Below the pieces are notes generated by a model. It did no database searches, was not told where the DNA came from, and saw only the letters and a list, made by a program, of their open reading frames with translations. The position numbers were made by a program, and so were the translations under genes. 64,000 nucleotides of DNA from assembly GCA_029255685.2 (NCBI GenBank), contig CM055311.2, positions 1,007,001 to 1,071,000 of the forward strand, given 5' to 3'. Every line of letters starts with the position of its first letter. Position 1 is the stretch's first letter. Shown in pieces: positions 43,857 to 54,534 of the stretch. Source of the DNA: Silene conica (Eukaryota; Streptophyta; Magnoliopsida; Caryophyllales; Caryophyllaceae).

Positions 43857-44350
43857 CTGGTAAAAATACGTTTAGGTCGATCTCAATAGAACGTTTAGGT
43901 TGACAAATGATAAAGATCTAAGACTAAAAAGCCTTATTTTTGTTGCCCACACCAAAAGAAATACACACATTGAATAAGAGGGGGTATTTGTTTTGGAAAA
44001 AAATGACTGATTTCTGAACTCCTACACAAGAGTTAAGGTTAGTTAATTTTGTTTGGGTAAATAGGTATATAACTGTAAAAAAGAAAAGAAAAAGTTGAGA
44101 CATATAATAAATTGTTGGTGATTTAATTGTATATACTTGAGAATCTTAATATTAATTAACTGATTCGTCTACCACATGTTATAATCCGAATACGATACAG
44201 TCATCAATGGCTAGATTCTAGATATGCCAACTATGGCTTACTAACATTTTGAATTTTAGGAAGAGAAATGTAAGCACAAATTAGAGAGATTGATGGGCTT
44301 AACATTGGCCTTTCAAGCACTCAGGTAATCAGGTGGGTGGGTGGGTGGCT
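43857..44350. other. Intergenic DNA downstream of the GDSL gene
   Basis: No gene. It contains the 3' flank of the minus-strand GDSL gene and a ggtgggtgggtgg run at about 44333-44347. Poly(A) signals cannot be placed with confidence. Confidence 0.5.
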
Positions 44351-45827
44351 CTAAGAGAAACTACGGTAAAGTTGTCGGATATTGATCGGGGAAGTGACTG
44401 TTTGATCACCGTCAAGTAGTTTTTTTGCAATGATTAAGTTGGCAGCTTCTGTAGGATGAAATGCGTCCCAAAACACATACTTGGACCTATCTTTGCACAA
44501 ACTTGAGCTGCTGTTGTTATCTTTGATTTGAAAGCAAACAAAAGGAGGGAAGTATCCACCACAACATGGGTCCTCGGCGTTCACAAATCCTGCAGTCGCC
44601 CTCGTTACAAACTTTTTACATATTAGTAAAGTCATACTTGGAATAGATAATTCAACTTACCATATTGATGATAATTTGTTATGAGGTCCATGAAAATGTT
44701 GTAGGCGTTGGCATACACAAACAGGGCCTCCTGTCCCACCTCGTTATTTAGCAATTCTAGCTCTCTTTTCAATTTTGTGTTGTAGTCTTGTATGAAGCCA
44801 TTCACCTGTGTAGAGCATTTTCCGAGCCACAATAACTTGGTAGCTCGGATGTATGGTATGCATCCCAAAGGTCCAATCCCGATTACAATGAACCTGCTTG
44901 CTCCTAATTTGTGTAATCGCTGTATGAAGCAGTGACACTTTTCCGTTATGTTATAAAGTTGGTGCAGGGGAATGGGGATGATTTTATGACACAAAATGGG
45001 TTATTTGTACCTTGAGCTGTAGTGTCAAATTGGACAGCATTAGGTCTTGAAAGACGTGAGGTTCCATAAACTGCTTTCCTGCAAGTGGTAGGAATGGTTG
45101 GACATAATTGAGAATGTCGTTAGAACCAATTGCTATGGTGAAAATTGCCTTTTTTATAGTGTCTTGTGCAGCTTTCTCTCCCGTTGATCGGACAATGTTA
45201 GCTCGTGTTTGTTCAAAATAGTCTACTTGGTCTGGCAGAGGGATCCTTCCGATCTGTATGGAACCAAATGAAATACAAAAAGCAAGAAAAATGATGAGAC
45301 GTTGTGCATGTTATCTATGAGAAGTAGTTAGTAGTAAAATTGTAAGTGGAGGTGAATTCATACAAACAACTGTCCTGTTTGAGGGAGTATTCCAGCAGAG
45401 GCAGAGGCGTAATTAATTCCAGCATGAATGACTTGATTTTGGGAGTTTGGCGCTAGGAAAGGCGGTGGCAAAGATTGTGCTCCTAGTGACTGGTCTGCAT
45501 ACAGCTAGCTATAAGGTGAGGAAGGCAATAGAGAGTAATAAGATGAGGAGGCAATAGAGAGTTATATATAGGCAGGTTACCTATGATGTCATAAACAGTG
45601 CGGCCATTTGTAAATCTTCCAGTAGGCAGACCACGAGAAGGTGAGAAATCAATACCGTAAGGAGGAGAGTCAGCCTTAGAGAGGGTGAAGATGTAGTCAT
45701 TGTTTCCAGCATCAACTAAAGAGTCGCCAAATAAGAAGGAGGTTGGAGAAACGCAGGGTAAAAGAAGGAAGCAAAGCATATGGATAAAATTAATAGTGGA
45801 AGCATATGGATAGGAAGAGATAGGCAT
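44351..45827 (-). CDS. GDSL esterase/lipase (five exons, 372 aa)
   Basis: Exons on the minus strand: 45827-45581, 45494-45364, 45253-45011, 44919-44661 and 44589-44351. All four introns are GT-AG, 71-110 bp, and phases fit, giving 372 residues, normal for plant GDSL lipases. An N-terminal hydrophobic stretch (FIHMLCFLLLPCVS) looks like a secretion signal. Family blocks are present: FGDSLVDAGNNDY with nucleophile Ser36, the NYASASAGIL block, IGSNDILNY (about 169-176), and DAFHPTE with Asp335 and His338 completing the catalytic triad. Cys residues GPLGC, GKCS and PCCGG are conserved types. It should hydrolyse ester bonds of lipids or cell-wall acyl groups, probably extracellularly; the substrate is unknown. 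It resembles Arabidopsis At5g41890-like members, from memory. No defect is seen, and it is the only ordinary host gene in the window. Confidence 0.93.
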
Positions 45828-46197
45828 GTTGAAATGGTGTTGATACTGTCAGAGTCTCAATGTCTCATGTATATAAGTATAGGAGTATATATGTATGAAT
45901 ATGGAGTTGAACAAGTCTTGGTTGTAAGTTAGAAGGAAGAGTTGTTGTTACATTCCAAGCATCTTTGTTTTTGGTTACGTAATCTATGTATACATATGCA
46001 ACTAAATTCATCAGATGGCTCACGTTCTTATGCAGTTATGCAACAACTAATTCTCAACATCATATCAATTGCTTTCTAGAGGCTAACAGGCCTAACACTC
46101 TTAATCAAACTAATTAACTCACTCTTATTCTAGCTTCATTGCTTAACCTTGCCTTTATTTCTGTAACAACTAAACTTGACTATGTTTCTTATCGTCG
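45828..46197 (-). promoter_or_regulatory. Probable promoter region of the GDSL gene
   Basis: Directly upstream on the minus strand. TATA-like ttatatac (about 45869-45876) and tatatact (about 45885-45893) lie roughly 45-65 bp before the ATG. The start site is not defined by sequence alone. Confidence 0.35.

Positions 46198-46229
<32 letters not shown>
46198..46229. repeat. CAT/ATG trinucleotide microsatellite
   Basis: About eleven consecutive cat (tca) units, roughly 370 bp upstream of the GDSL start codon. The rest of 46230-46814 has no supported feature. Confidence 0.9.
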
Positions 46230-46814
46230 TAGATATTGCCAGAGGTGAAATTGAAGTATTTCTGACCTCTCACTGACTTCACTTCAGTCTTCACTACAAA
46301 CGCGTATAGATGCAAATAAATAAATAATCAAGCTGCAGGGTTACTACTCGTAATAAATAACGACTCACATTTCAACTTAAATTTGTGCCTTTGCTTCAAC
46401 TATATTTGCTTCCTATCTCAACTCTTTGTCTCTCGCTTTTTTTGGGCAACCCATTTTCTCTATAATTTACCTTATTTCCCAACATCAATACCCTTTACAT
46501 ATTTTTTTTCACAAATTCTCATTAAATACGGTTGTCACTATCCCTGACCCTCTTACGATGGGCAAATGGCAATATCAGTGGATGTTACATTTTTTTTCCT
46601 CACAGTAAAAGAGAACCCCCTTGCTCATTCTCTTTCCCATAAACTATATTTTAACATTTTACAAATAAGTAAAAAGATAAATTATTAACCCTCCACATGG
46701 AAAATAAAGAGAGAATACATGACACAAGGGCCGTCCAAGGTTCTACTTACTAAAACAGAATAAGAGGAAAATCAATGCTCTCAATTGTATATGGTCCAAG
46801 GACTTTACAGTAGG

Positions 46815-47234
46815 AGGATCATACATCCGAGGTACTACCACCAATATTATACTTTTTGAGCATTTATTATAATGTTTTTGAGTTTTGTTTTAAAAATTAT
46901 AAGTATTGGTATAAAGTTTTTGAGTTAAGTTATTAAAACATTAAGCTCAAAAACATTACTTTGAAAAAAAAAAATTAAAATCTAACTTATAAATTTCTAT
47001 AAGCTCAGAAAAAATGCACATATGCTAAAAAACAAATAAAGTTTGACGTAATAAGCTCAAAAAAACTCATATGCTCAAAAACAAATAAAGTTTAAGGTAG
47101 TAAGCTCAAAAAAAATATTCATATGCTCAAAAAAATATTAATAAGCTCAAAAAAAATATGCATATGCTCAAAAAAATATGCATATGCTCAAAAACTAGAA
47201 AAAATGTGAGGTAGTACCTCCGATGTATGTTCCT
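46815..47234. mobile_element. MITE-like element with internal AAGCTCA repeats
   Basis: Imperfect terminal inverted repeats of about 25 bp (left aggatcatacatccgaggta; inverse of the right end aggaacatacatcggaggta). The interior from about 46990 has tandem-like units of aagctcaaaaa..tatgcatatgctcaaaaa. No certain target duplication. It resembles 23280-23580 in terminal style and interior motif. Confidence 0.6.
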
Positions 47235-47269
47235 ATTTCTCAGGACTTTAGCTCTCCAAACTTCTTTAA

Positions 47270-47590
47270 GGCCCTGTTCTTTTGGACTGAAACTTAACTG
47301 AAATGAACTGAATTTATAGGATCTGAACTGAACTGAACTTATATGAACTGAACTGAACTGAATTGAACTTATAGTAACTGAACTGAACGGAATTGAACTT
47401 ATAGGAACTGAACTTATAGGAACTGAACTGAACTTATAGGAACTGAACTGAACTGAACTTATAGGATCTGAACTGAACTGAACTTATAGGAACTGAACTG
47501 AACTTATAGGAACTGAACTGAACTAAACTGAACTTATAGGATCTGAAGTGAACTTAAGTTAAGTGACTTGAAGTCCAAAAGAACAGGGCC
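47270..47590. mobile_element. PIF/Harbinger (Tourist-like) MITE, 321 bp
   Basis: Terminal inverted repeats GGCCCTGTTCTTTTGGACT at both ends, flanked by the 3-bp duplication taa (47267-47269 and 47591-47593). The interior is an array of gaactgaactgaacttatag-type units. There is no coding capacity. GGCC ends with a TAA/TTA target fit the PIF/Harbinger superfamily. Confidence 0.85.
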
Positions 47591-47690
47591 TAAGTTCAGA
47601 AGTTTTCAAGCCTTAAAAAATATCCGATATTTCTTGTGGTATTCTTAATTTTGTGAGATTTTTTTTATGGTATTCCTACTTTTTAGAATA

Positions 47691-47721
47691 CTAGTCTTAA
47701 ACCCGTGCAATTTGCACGGGT
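47691..47721 (-). mobile_element. Helitron-like 3' terminus
   Basis: On the minus strand, hairpin CCCGTGCAA/TTGCACGGG is followed by about 7 nt and CTAG, then T. This is the terminal layout of Helitrons. A decayed copy of the same start (ccttaaacccgtgaaatt) is at about 48317. The matching 5' TC end was not found, so the element's extent is unknown. Confidence 0.4.
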
Positions 47722-47723
47722 AG

Positions 47724-48497
47724 GCTTTCAAAATATTTCTACTATACGAAAATGTAAATATTTGAGATTAGTTTGTACACTAATTATTATCTCCTTCTAA
47801 ATTTAATTATCTTTGAAAATAAATTTTAAAGTAAAGTAGTAAAATAACTTTCTTTTTTTGTTAACAAATTTAATTTTCATATGTAATAATTGTGCTATAA
47901 AGTCATATTTAAGACTATATAGATATGAATTAAAAAATTTATTTGCAATTAATATAAATGATACTTTAGGGTCAATTAACTAAGTACTTCTAATATAATA
48001 TGTCATTTTCTCGGCTAATGTTGAGTTTTACTATGTTTTGTTACTTGAGCGGCTTTAAAAAAATTTGCCTTGTATAAAATGAAATAAAATTATTTCGATA
48101 AAAATTAACACGGAGTTAGTGGAAATGCATGAATCTGAATAATTGCACACCTGTACATATTGTTAAACCCGTTGTTCATTTAGAGAAACTCGTGCATATT
48201 TAAAGTAGAAATTTTGACCAATGGTTCATTAAGTACGAAGATTTAATTAGTAATCAGGGACAAAAGTAAAATTTTGACCTGTGCACATTTAAATTGAAAT
48301 AGTCAAATTGTTAATCCTTAAACCCGTGAAATTAGCATATATAGTAACTAAAAGTAAACGATAGTGTTACATACTTCTAATTATATAAATAATCATTTAT
48401 ATTCAAACTACCTAAACAAACAATAAAAATATATATCTCATTTATTTCAAAACTTCTATTTAAATACAAACATAACAAAGACGTGGTCAAATTGTAC
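47724..48497. other. AT-rich DNA, possibly part of a Helitron
   Basis: No ORF or clear repeat structure apart from the degenerate copy of the terminal motif near 48317. Confidence 0.4.
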
Positions 48498-49667
48498 TGT
48501 AATACCTCGTATTTTTATCGACAATTAATTTATAAATGTATACGTGTTGGTCATATTTGGACGTTTGTATGTGATAAGTAGTTGATTGAAGACGCGTTTT
48601 TATGTTTTAAATGTCAATAGCATAATATCGGGATTGGGTATTAGTATATACACCAAGTTATAAGTACACGTTGGGCCTTGAATTCCGTGCCACAACTCAG
48701 CCCAATGCAAACATCAACACAAACACCTCAACCTCAGTTCTGCCACCTATTATAAACAACCCTAAAACCCTACTTTAACCTAGAACGACATACACACTTT
48801 CACACACAAACAAAGACGCCATATCAGAGGGTAAGAGAGAGACGTTCACGGTGGGTTTAGGGTGGCTTTGAGTTGCTCGTTTTCATCGTGAAACAGGCCA
48901 GTTACTCACGATTTCTTTTCACTGTGTTGGTACGCCTCTTTTTCCTGTGCTCATATATCTTCACGTAATTGCTTTTCGATTCTGATCTTTGTTCAATATT
49001 GATCCCTGATGTGTATTAGTCGTGTTTTGACCATAGTAACATCACCGTTGACCACCTAGGACCACCATTCATGCCTATGATTGTGACCTCTATCAACTCG
49101 TTTTATTTCGTTTTCCTGAACAGTGTTGAAACGTATGATGTTTATGTATGTTTTCTAAGTAGTACTGTTCGCGAGTGTCTAGGGTATGATGGTAGACAAC
49201 GTGGTGGTAGTCAGGGGTTTCGGGTGGTGGTCATCACGGTGGATCTTGGTTACCAGGGTGTCGGTATGGTGGGTGGTTCAGGTATGTGTCAGAGTCATGT
49301 TTTAATTATTTTCTCTGATGGTGTCTTGAGCAGGTATTCTAGCACCTGAATTCGAATGAGTTATGGGTCAGGTTATCTGGGTGATTTAGGTTTATGGTAA
49401 GGGCGTAGTTAAGAGGTTGTATGGGTGGTTATCACGGTGGCTAGGGGTTGTTGTATTCGGGTTTATTTCAGTCTCCGTTTTGATGTACAATCGCGCAAAG
49501 AACAGAGGCAGGTTGTTGCTGGGTGTTTGTGTCGGTTGTAGGTGGTGGTCGTGGTTCGTCGGCAGTCACTGACTCCTCTCCGGGAACCACCGTGGCTCAG
49601 TGGCGACCCTGGTGGTGCCGGAGGAGAAGTCACGGGTTGCCAGGGGTGTCAGAGGTGTTGGGGCTGG
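48498..49667 (+). repeat. LTR remnant of a chromovirus-like gypsy element
   Basis: Starts TGTAATACCTCGTATTTT, a typical chromovirus LTR start, and continues with an AT-rich then GC-richer transcribed-looking segment (from about 48770). It is cut where copia-2 begins. Open frames of 80-92 codons here show no domain. Confidence 0.55.
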
Positions 49668-50644
49668 TGTCCTTGACAATTAAGTACAATGACTTATTAA
49701 ATCTCTTTAAGGATCACAAGGGCATACTTTTGTATTATTACCAGTTGATCCACGTTTATCAATAACGGTTGGCTTGCTAGATAAGTTTGACGTTATTGTC
49801 ATACGGATGGCGGTGATCAACTGGTCCCTATACGTCACACCTATAGGACACGTTTGAGAGATGTGAAGGTATGAAAATACAGTCACATTTATGCCGGATA
49901 TGACTAAACAGTTAGTCAGAGGTGTTGACTAATAAATTAGTCAATAAGATGTTGAGATTATTATTTAATACGGATTAAATAATTTTAGCTAATACGGATT
50001 ACAAGATTAATTCGTAAATTAAATATAAACGGTTATATTTAATTAAATATAGTATTCGCGTATTAATATAAACAGTTATATTAATTTGGGTAATTATACA
50101 ATATCGTATTTTGTCAGACCATTATTAATATATCGACTGTATTAATATCTGATAACATGTTACGATTTATAAATAAAACCCGCGAACAACTTAAAGCTAA
50201 ACGGGTCGAATCACGCAAAGGTATAAGGTAAGAGTGGAAAAAGCCCACCCTTACCCAAGACCCATTCGGCCGACCTAAGTAATACAAAAGGAGAGTCTTT
50301 CTCCTTTTGTCACTGACGGGTAATTCATAATTCTCACAATTAGGGTTTTGAGAACATCTTTTTCCCAAAACTCAGATCTCACATCTAAAACCTCTCAAAA
50401 GCTCTCCCCATATTGCAAGGCAATTGGAGAGTATTTTCTAGCATACGCGGCATCATCTCAATCAAGTCTTGGGTGCAAGTTATAGGAGGGAATTTACTTT
50501 AATTCCTGTTCTTAGGCCATAAGCACAAAGGACCAAAGGTTGAATTCTTTTTCTTATCCTTTTTAATCTTATGACTATAAACACAACTGTATTTTTCATT
50601 ATAATCCTGCAAGTTTAGGGTGAATACATGCTTTATTCCCCACA
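49668..50644 (+). repeat. 5' LTR of copia-2
   Basis: The end ccccaca at 50644, 2 nt before the PBS, is well supported. The start tgtccttgac at 49668 is inferred from TG...CA ends and the change of sequence character, because the 3' LTR is not available for comparison. Confidence 0.55.
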
Positions 50645-50646
50645 AG

Positions 50647-50658
50647 TGGTATCAGAGC
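50647..50658 (+). other. Primer-binding site of copia-2
   Basis: TGGTATCAGAGC, tRNA-Met type. Confidence 0.85.
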
Positions 50659-52154
50659 CATAGGCCATGAAAATTTTACTTTTGTGTTTTTCATAAGTTT
50701 TTTTTAAGCTTTTGAAAAATCTCGTTTCTGCCGCTGCGTCGGTCGGTCGACCAGTATTAGCGGTCGGTCGACCGCCCCTGTGTGAGTTTTCTGTTTTTTT
50801 TTTAAAAACAGTTTCCTTTATGAGTTTTCGATCTTGTTTTTCGATTCCTGTTTACATATTGTTAATTAATCGATATTCTTAACAATATGTGAACCCTTGT
50901 TGATGTTAATTTTGATTTACTTGTTTTAATCAAAGTTTAAAAGGTAAAAACTTGTTTTAATTTCAAAAAGTGCAGCGTTTTGCGTTTTCTGAAATTCGTT
51001 TTTACTACTTGTTGGTCGGTCGACCTAATTAATAGGTCGGTCGACCGATTTTACTGTTGCAGATTTTTCCGTTTTTCGGCAGGAGGTCGGTCGACCACAA
51101 GTTTAGGTCGGTCGACCTCCCCCCCTGTAACAGACTCGTTTTTTTTTTTTTTTTTCGAAAATAACATGTTTTATTTTCACATGGCTTAAAATAATGTACT
51201 ATATACAGAAATAGTGTATTATTTAGTGAAACGGTTCACCCTCGTTTGATACATATTGTTTTAAAACAGTTTAAAATAATGGATTATATGTTTGTTAAAA
51301 TTGGTGATTAAAACGGTATAGTCACTTAATTTTAATCTTAAAAGGTGGTTTGGTATAAATTTATTAATCATAATAACAGTATTATGTCATGTATAAATTG
51401 TTTTTAGTTGATGCATTTTATTTATCGTCTTGTGAATGCCTTGAATGCTTTCAATAACGTATTTAATTTTTGCAAACGGTTGTAACTTAGTGTGGCCTTA
51501 GAAGATTGTGTCACCGTAATGAAGGGACACGATATTGCTTGTAATTTTGAGATCTTGAATCTCCGTTTTGGGTTTTTGCCATGTAATTACTTTTGTATTT
51601 AAATTAGAATGTATCTAGGATTACTTTTGTAATTTAAATTAGTAATTTTGTGAAGACCAAAGACAAGACGGAGACCGGATGCTCACTCCCGCTGCAAGGA
51701 CCAAGATAGAACATCAAGACAAGCTTCTAGGGTCCAACGGTGGATTCCAAGTTGTTTCATGTTTATTTTGGTAGGATAGGCCACACTAGGACTTTTATTT
51801 ACGTTTATTGCATTTATCTTTACGCTTTCATCGATAATAGCTTGCATCATATTCCGCCTAAAAACCAAACCACCTATATCATGCCTGAAAACTGACTCAT
51901 GTAGAGGTCACGCGTTAGTTTTCTGTGACAATACAGATGTCACATGTCAATTTAAAAGCCATCACTTTATTTAATTCATTCACGCAAATGCTAGTTTTTA
52001 GTTCACTTAAATATGGATAAATAAGAGTTGATGGGGTCTTCCTCGTATAACCAAAAATTGAGATTAGTCTTTATAAATCAGCCTCCCATGAATCCCTTCT
52101 TCGTCGGTAGGCATAATATGACCCCTTCTACGTCGGGTAAGTGGGAACAGATGA
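50659..52154 (+). other. Leader of copia-2 with three GTCGACC-type modules
   Basis: Non-coding. Paired GGTCGGTCGACC blocks occur at 50738-50775, 51014-51049 and 51085-51119, here as direct repeats about 20 bp apart. A T-run lies at 51138-51155. No ORF is supported. The leader resumes at 59772 after CACTA-2. Confidence 0.7.
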
Positions 52155-52169
52155 CACTACAAAAAAAAC

Positions 52170-52580
52170 ACGGTGTTCTGACGGAAAAAATCCGTCAGAA
52201 AAGCTAAAATCCGTCAGGAAATTCGCGTTTCTGACGGATTTTCCGTCAGAAATTTCCGTCCCAAAATTTCGTCACGAAAATCAAGTTCCTGACCGATTTT
52301 CCGTCAGAAATTCATTTGTGACGGATTTCTGACGGTTTAACGGTGGGAAAAAAAATAGAAGTCAATTTTTTTTTTTGACTTTTTCTGACCGATTTTTCGT
52401 CAGAAACTTACTATTCTGACGGAAAATCCGTCAGAAAAGGTCAAATTCGTGACGGAAATTCCGTCAGAAAAGGTTAAATTTGTGACAGAAATTCCGTCAG
52501 AAAATTTGAATTTCTGACCGATTTTCCGTCAGAAATGAAGTCAAAATTTGACTTTTGCTGACGGATTTTCCGTCAGAATT
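52170..52580. repeat. Left subterminal repeats of CACTA-2
   Basis: Many ttctgacggattttccgtcagaa-type palindromes and half-sites, mostly with GACGG and some GACCG. They are probable binding sites of the TNPA-type protein, by analogy with En/Spm. Confidence 0.85.
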
Positions 52581-52876
52581 TGTAACAGTGTAAGCTGGAA
52601 ACAGCAGCCTGCTGTCCAGCCCAATGCCACAGCATTGTTCATATTTACAATCTCAAAATCACTAAATCCTGCAAAACATTCATCATCCGCCAAACGGAGA
52701 TTTATTCCCAAGTCGACCGCTAAGCGGGAATCAACAACAATTAACCAACAACAAAGAAAAAACATGAGAAAGAACTTGAATTACATAAAAGAGTCTTCGT
52801 AATTCATACACCAACATAAAATATGTTCGAAAGTTAATAAGTCATAATCTAAAATTACTACATATGATAAACTATC

Positions 52877-54364
52877 CTAAGTGGTAGGAGGATCAATCGC
52901 CATGTTACATCCAAAGCCATGAGGGTCGTCTGAGAAGTCGTCGCGTCGGTGAGCATTTGGCATACCTGAGCACGACTGAGTGGAAAAGTGGGTCTGCCAA
53001 TCACTCCAAGCTTTTTTCATTTCCGCCAGTTCCTCTTGTATTTGTTTTTGAGTATCTTGAGTGCTTTGAACTTTTTCTTTGAGACGCATATTCTCAGTTT
53101 GCAACTGAGTAAACATGCTTGGTTGATAAGAACAGGATCGACGACTTCCTCCTTTGTTCCCAGGATGCTCATACCATACATCTTCACCCAATGAACCGAT
53201 CCCAAAAAAACCTCCTTTTTTGTCAAATCCTCCAACGGCTTCATGGTAGGTTTGAATCTCGTCCCGAGGCTCTCCGGTTGGCGTTGGTTGACTCAAGAGT
53301 TCATTGTAGGTAGCCTGAAAAAACAACAAATTATTAAATAAAGAATAAATAAAATATATTGTAAGGTGTGGCCAACTCGCCCTTTAAGATAAATAAAATA
53401 CTTACGTCTGTCCGAGCAGCTCTAGGGTTAATCCACTCTCCCTTCTTGTTTTTCTTCGTCTTCTCAAACACCTTGTAAGGCGTGGCCGACTCGCCCTTTA
53501 AGAAGCAAAGAAAACATATATGTTAATTATATCCGACAATAAAAAATATTAATTAACCAAATTTCATATTTTAAAAATTTATGAAATACTTACCATTTCT
53601 TTGAAAACATCAGAGCAACTCTTGCGGCCTAGAGTGTGGGTGCCCAACGCTTTCCCGTCTTTACCACCAGATCTTCTATTTGCCTTGTTTATTTTTGATT
53701 TTTTTTGAAATTCAGGATCGTTCTCGTACCTTGCATCCAACTTCTCCTTCCAACTATCGGGCACCCACTCAGGCTTCTTCTTTCCGTAGTTGACACCATT
53801 TACCATGTGAGTAATCAATCTCGTGACCCTCCTCCGCCACTCAGGAAAAGGATTATAGTCAGGTTCCATAGATCTCACATGAGTCTGTCATAAAAAAATG
53901 TTATTAGAAATAGAAAATATTAGTTTAATTTTAAAAACTAATGTAGCTTGTTTACTTTTACATTACCCTAAAGTAAATCCACATCTTTTCCCGTTGTGCA
54001 TAACTCGCTTCCTTCCAGCTGGTGAAGTACTCATCGGTAAGATTTTGAGTGAACGAGGCAGCCACGTATTTCTTTACAATCTTGTCATTCCACCTGATTA
54101 AAAACAAACACACATATATATAAATATGAATATTATAAATTTGAATGATATATTTTTGATTAATTGAGAATAAAAAAATACTTACCAACGACCGTTAACT
54201 ACCGAAGGATCAGAAGTGAGTATAATCGGTGGATTTCGGTGGGGGACATTGTTACCGGTCAAATGAAGGTCATCATCATTCTCCTCCATTTCTTCGTTCT
54301 CATTCTGTGAACGCCTACCTGAACCAGATCCACTCCCCAAAATCTTTCGTATAAATCTTGACAT
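52877..54364 (-). CDS. TNPA/Ptta-type protein of CACTA-2 (five exons, 374 aa)
   Basis: Exons on the minus strand: 54364-54186, 54093-53967, 53884-53594, 53495-53406 and 53314-52877, with GT-AG introns and matching phases. The N-terminus has a Gly/Ser and acidic segment. The core includes WWNDKIVKKYVAASFTQNL, EREKMW-like QREKMWIYF, PFPEWRRRVTRLI, KPEWVPDSWKEKL and KSCSDVFKEM, then GESATPYKVFEKTKK, landmarks of the plant En/Spm Ptta family (Transposase_24). The C-terminal part has a coiled coil (TENMRLKEKVQSTQDTQKQI). It is expected to bind the subterminal repeats and help excision. Part of exon 53495-53406 is echoed in the following intron (53362-53390). It has the same architecture as the TNPA-type gene of CACTA-1. 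Confidence 0.85.
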
Positions 54365-54534
54365 TTACCTGCTTCAAAGCTAACAATACAAATAAACACT
54401 AACAATAATAAATGTTAGCCCATGAAAAAAGTACAAAGTTTTCATACATTTCTTATGAATGTCTAACCAAAGGATAAAACATGTCTTACAAATGTATGCT
54501 CAAGAAATTAAAAAAGGATAAAACATTACAAGTT

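Noticed and set aside
49071-49765. Small ORFs that could be a host gene upstream of copia-2
   Set aside because: No domain or splice pattern; the region begins with a chromovirus-type LTR start and is best read as an LTR remnant.
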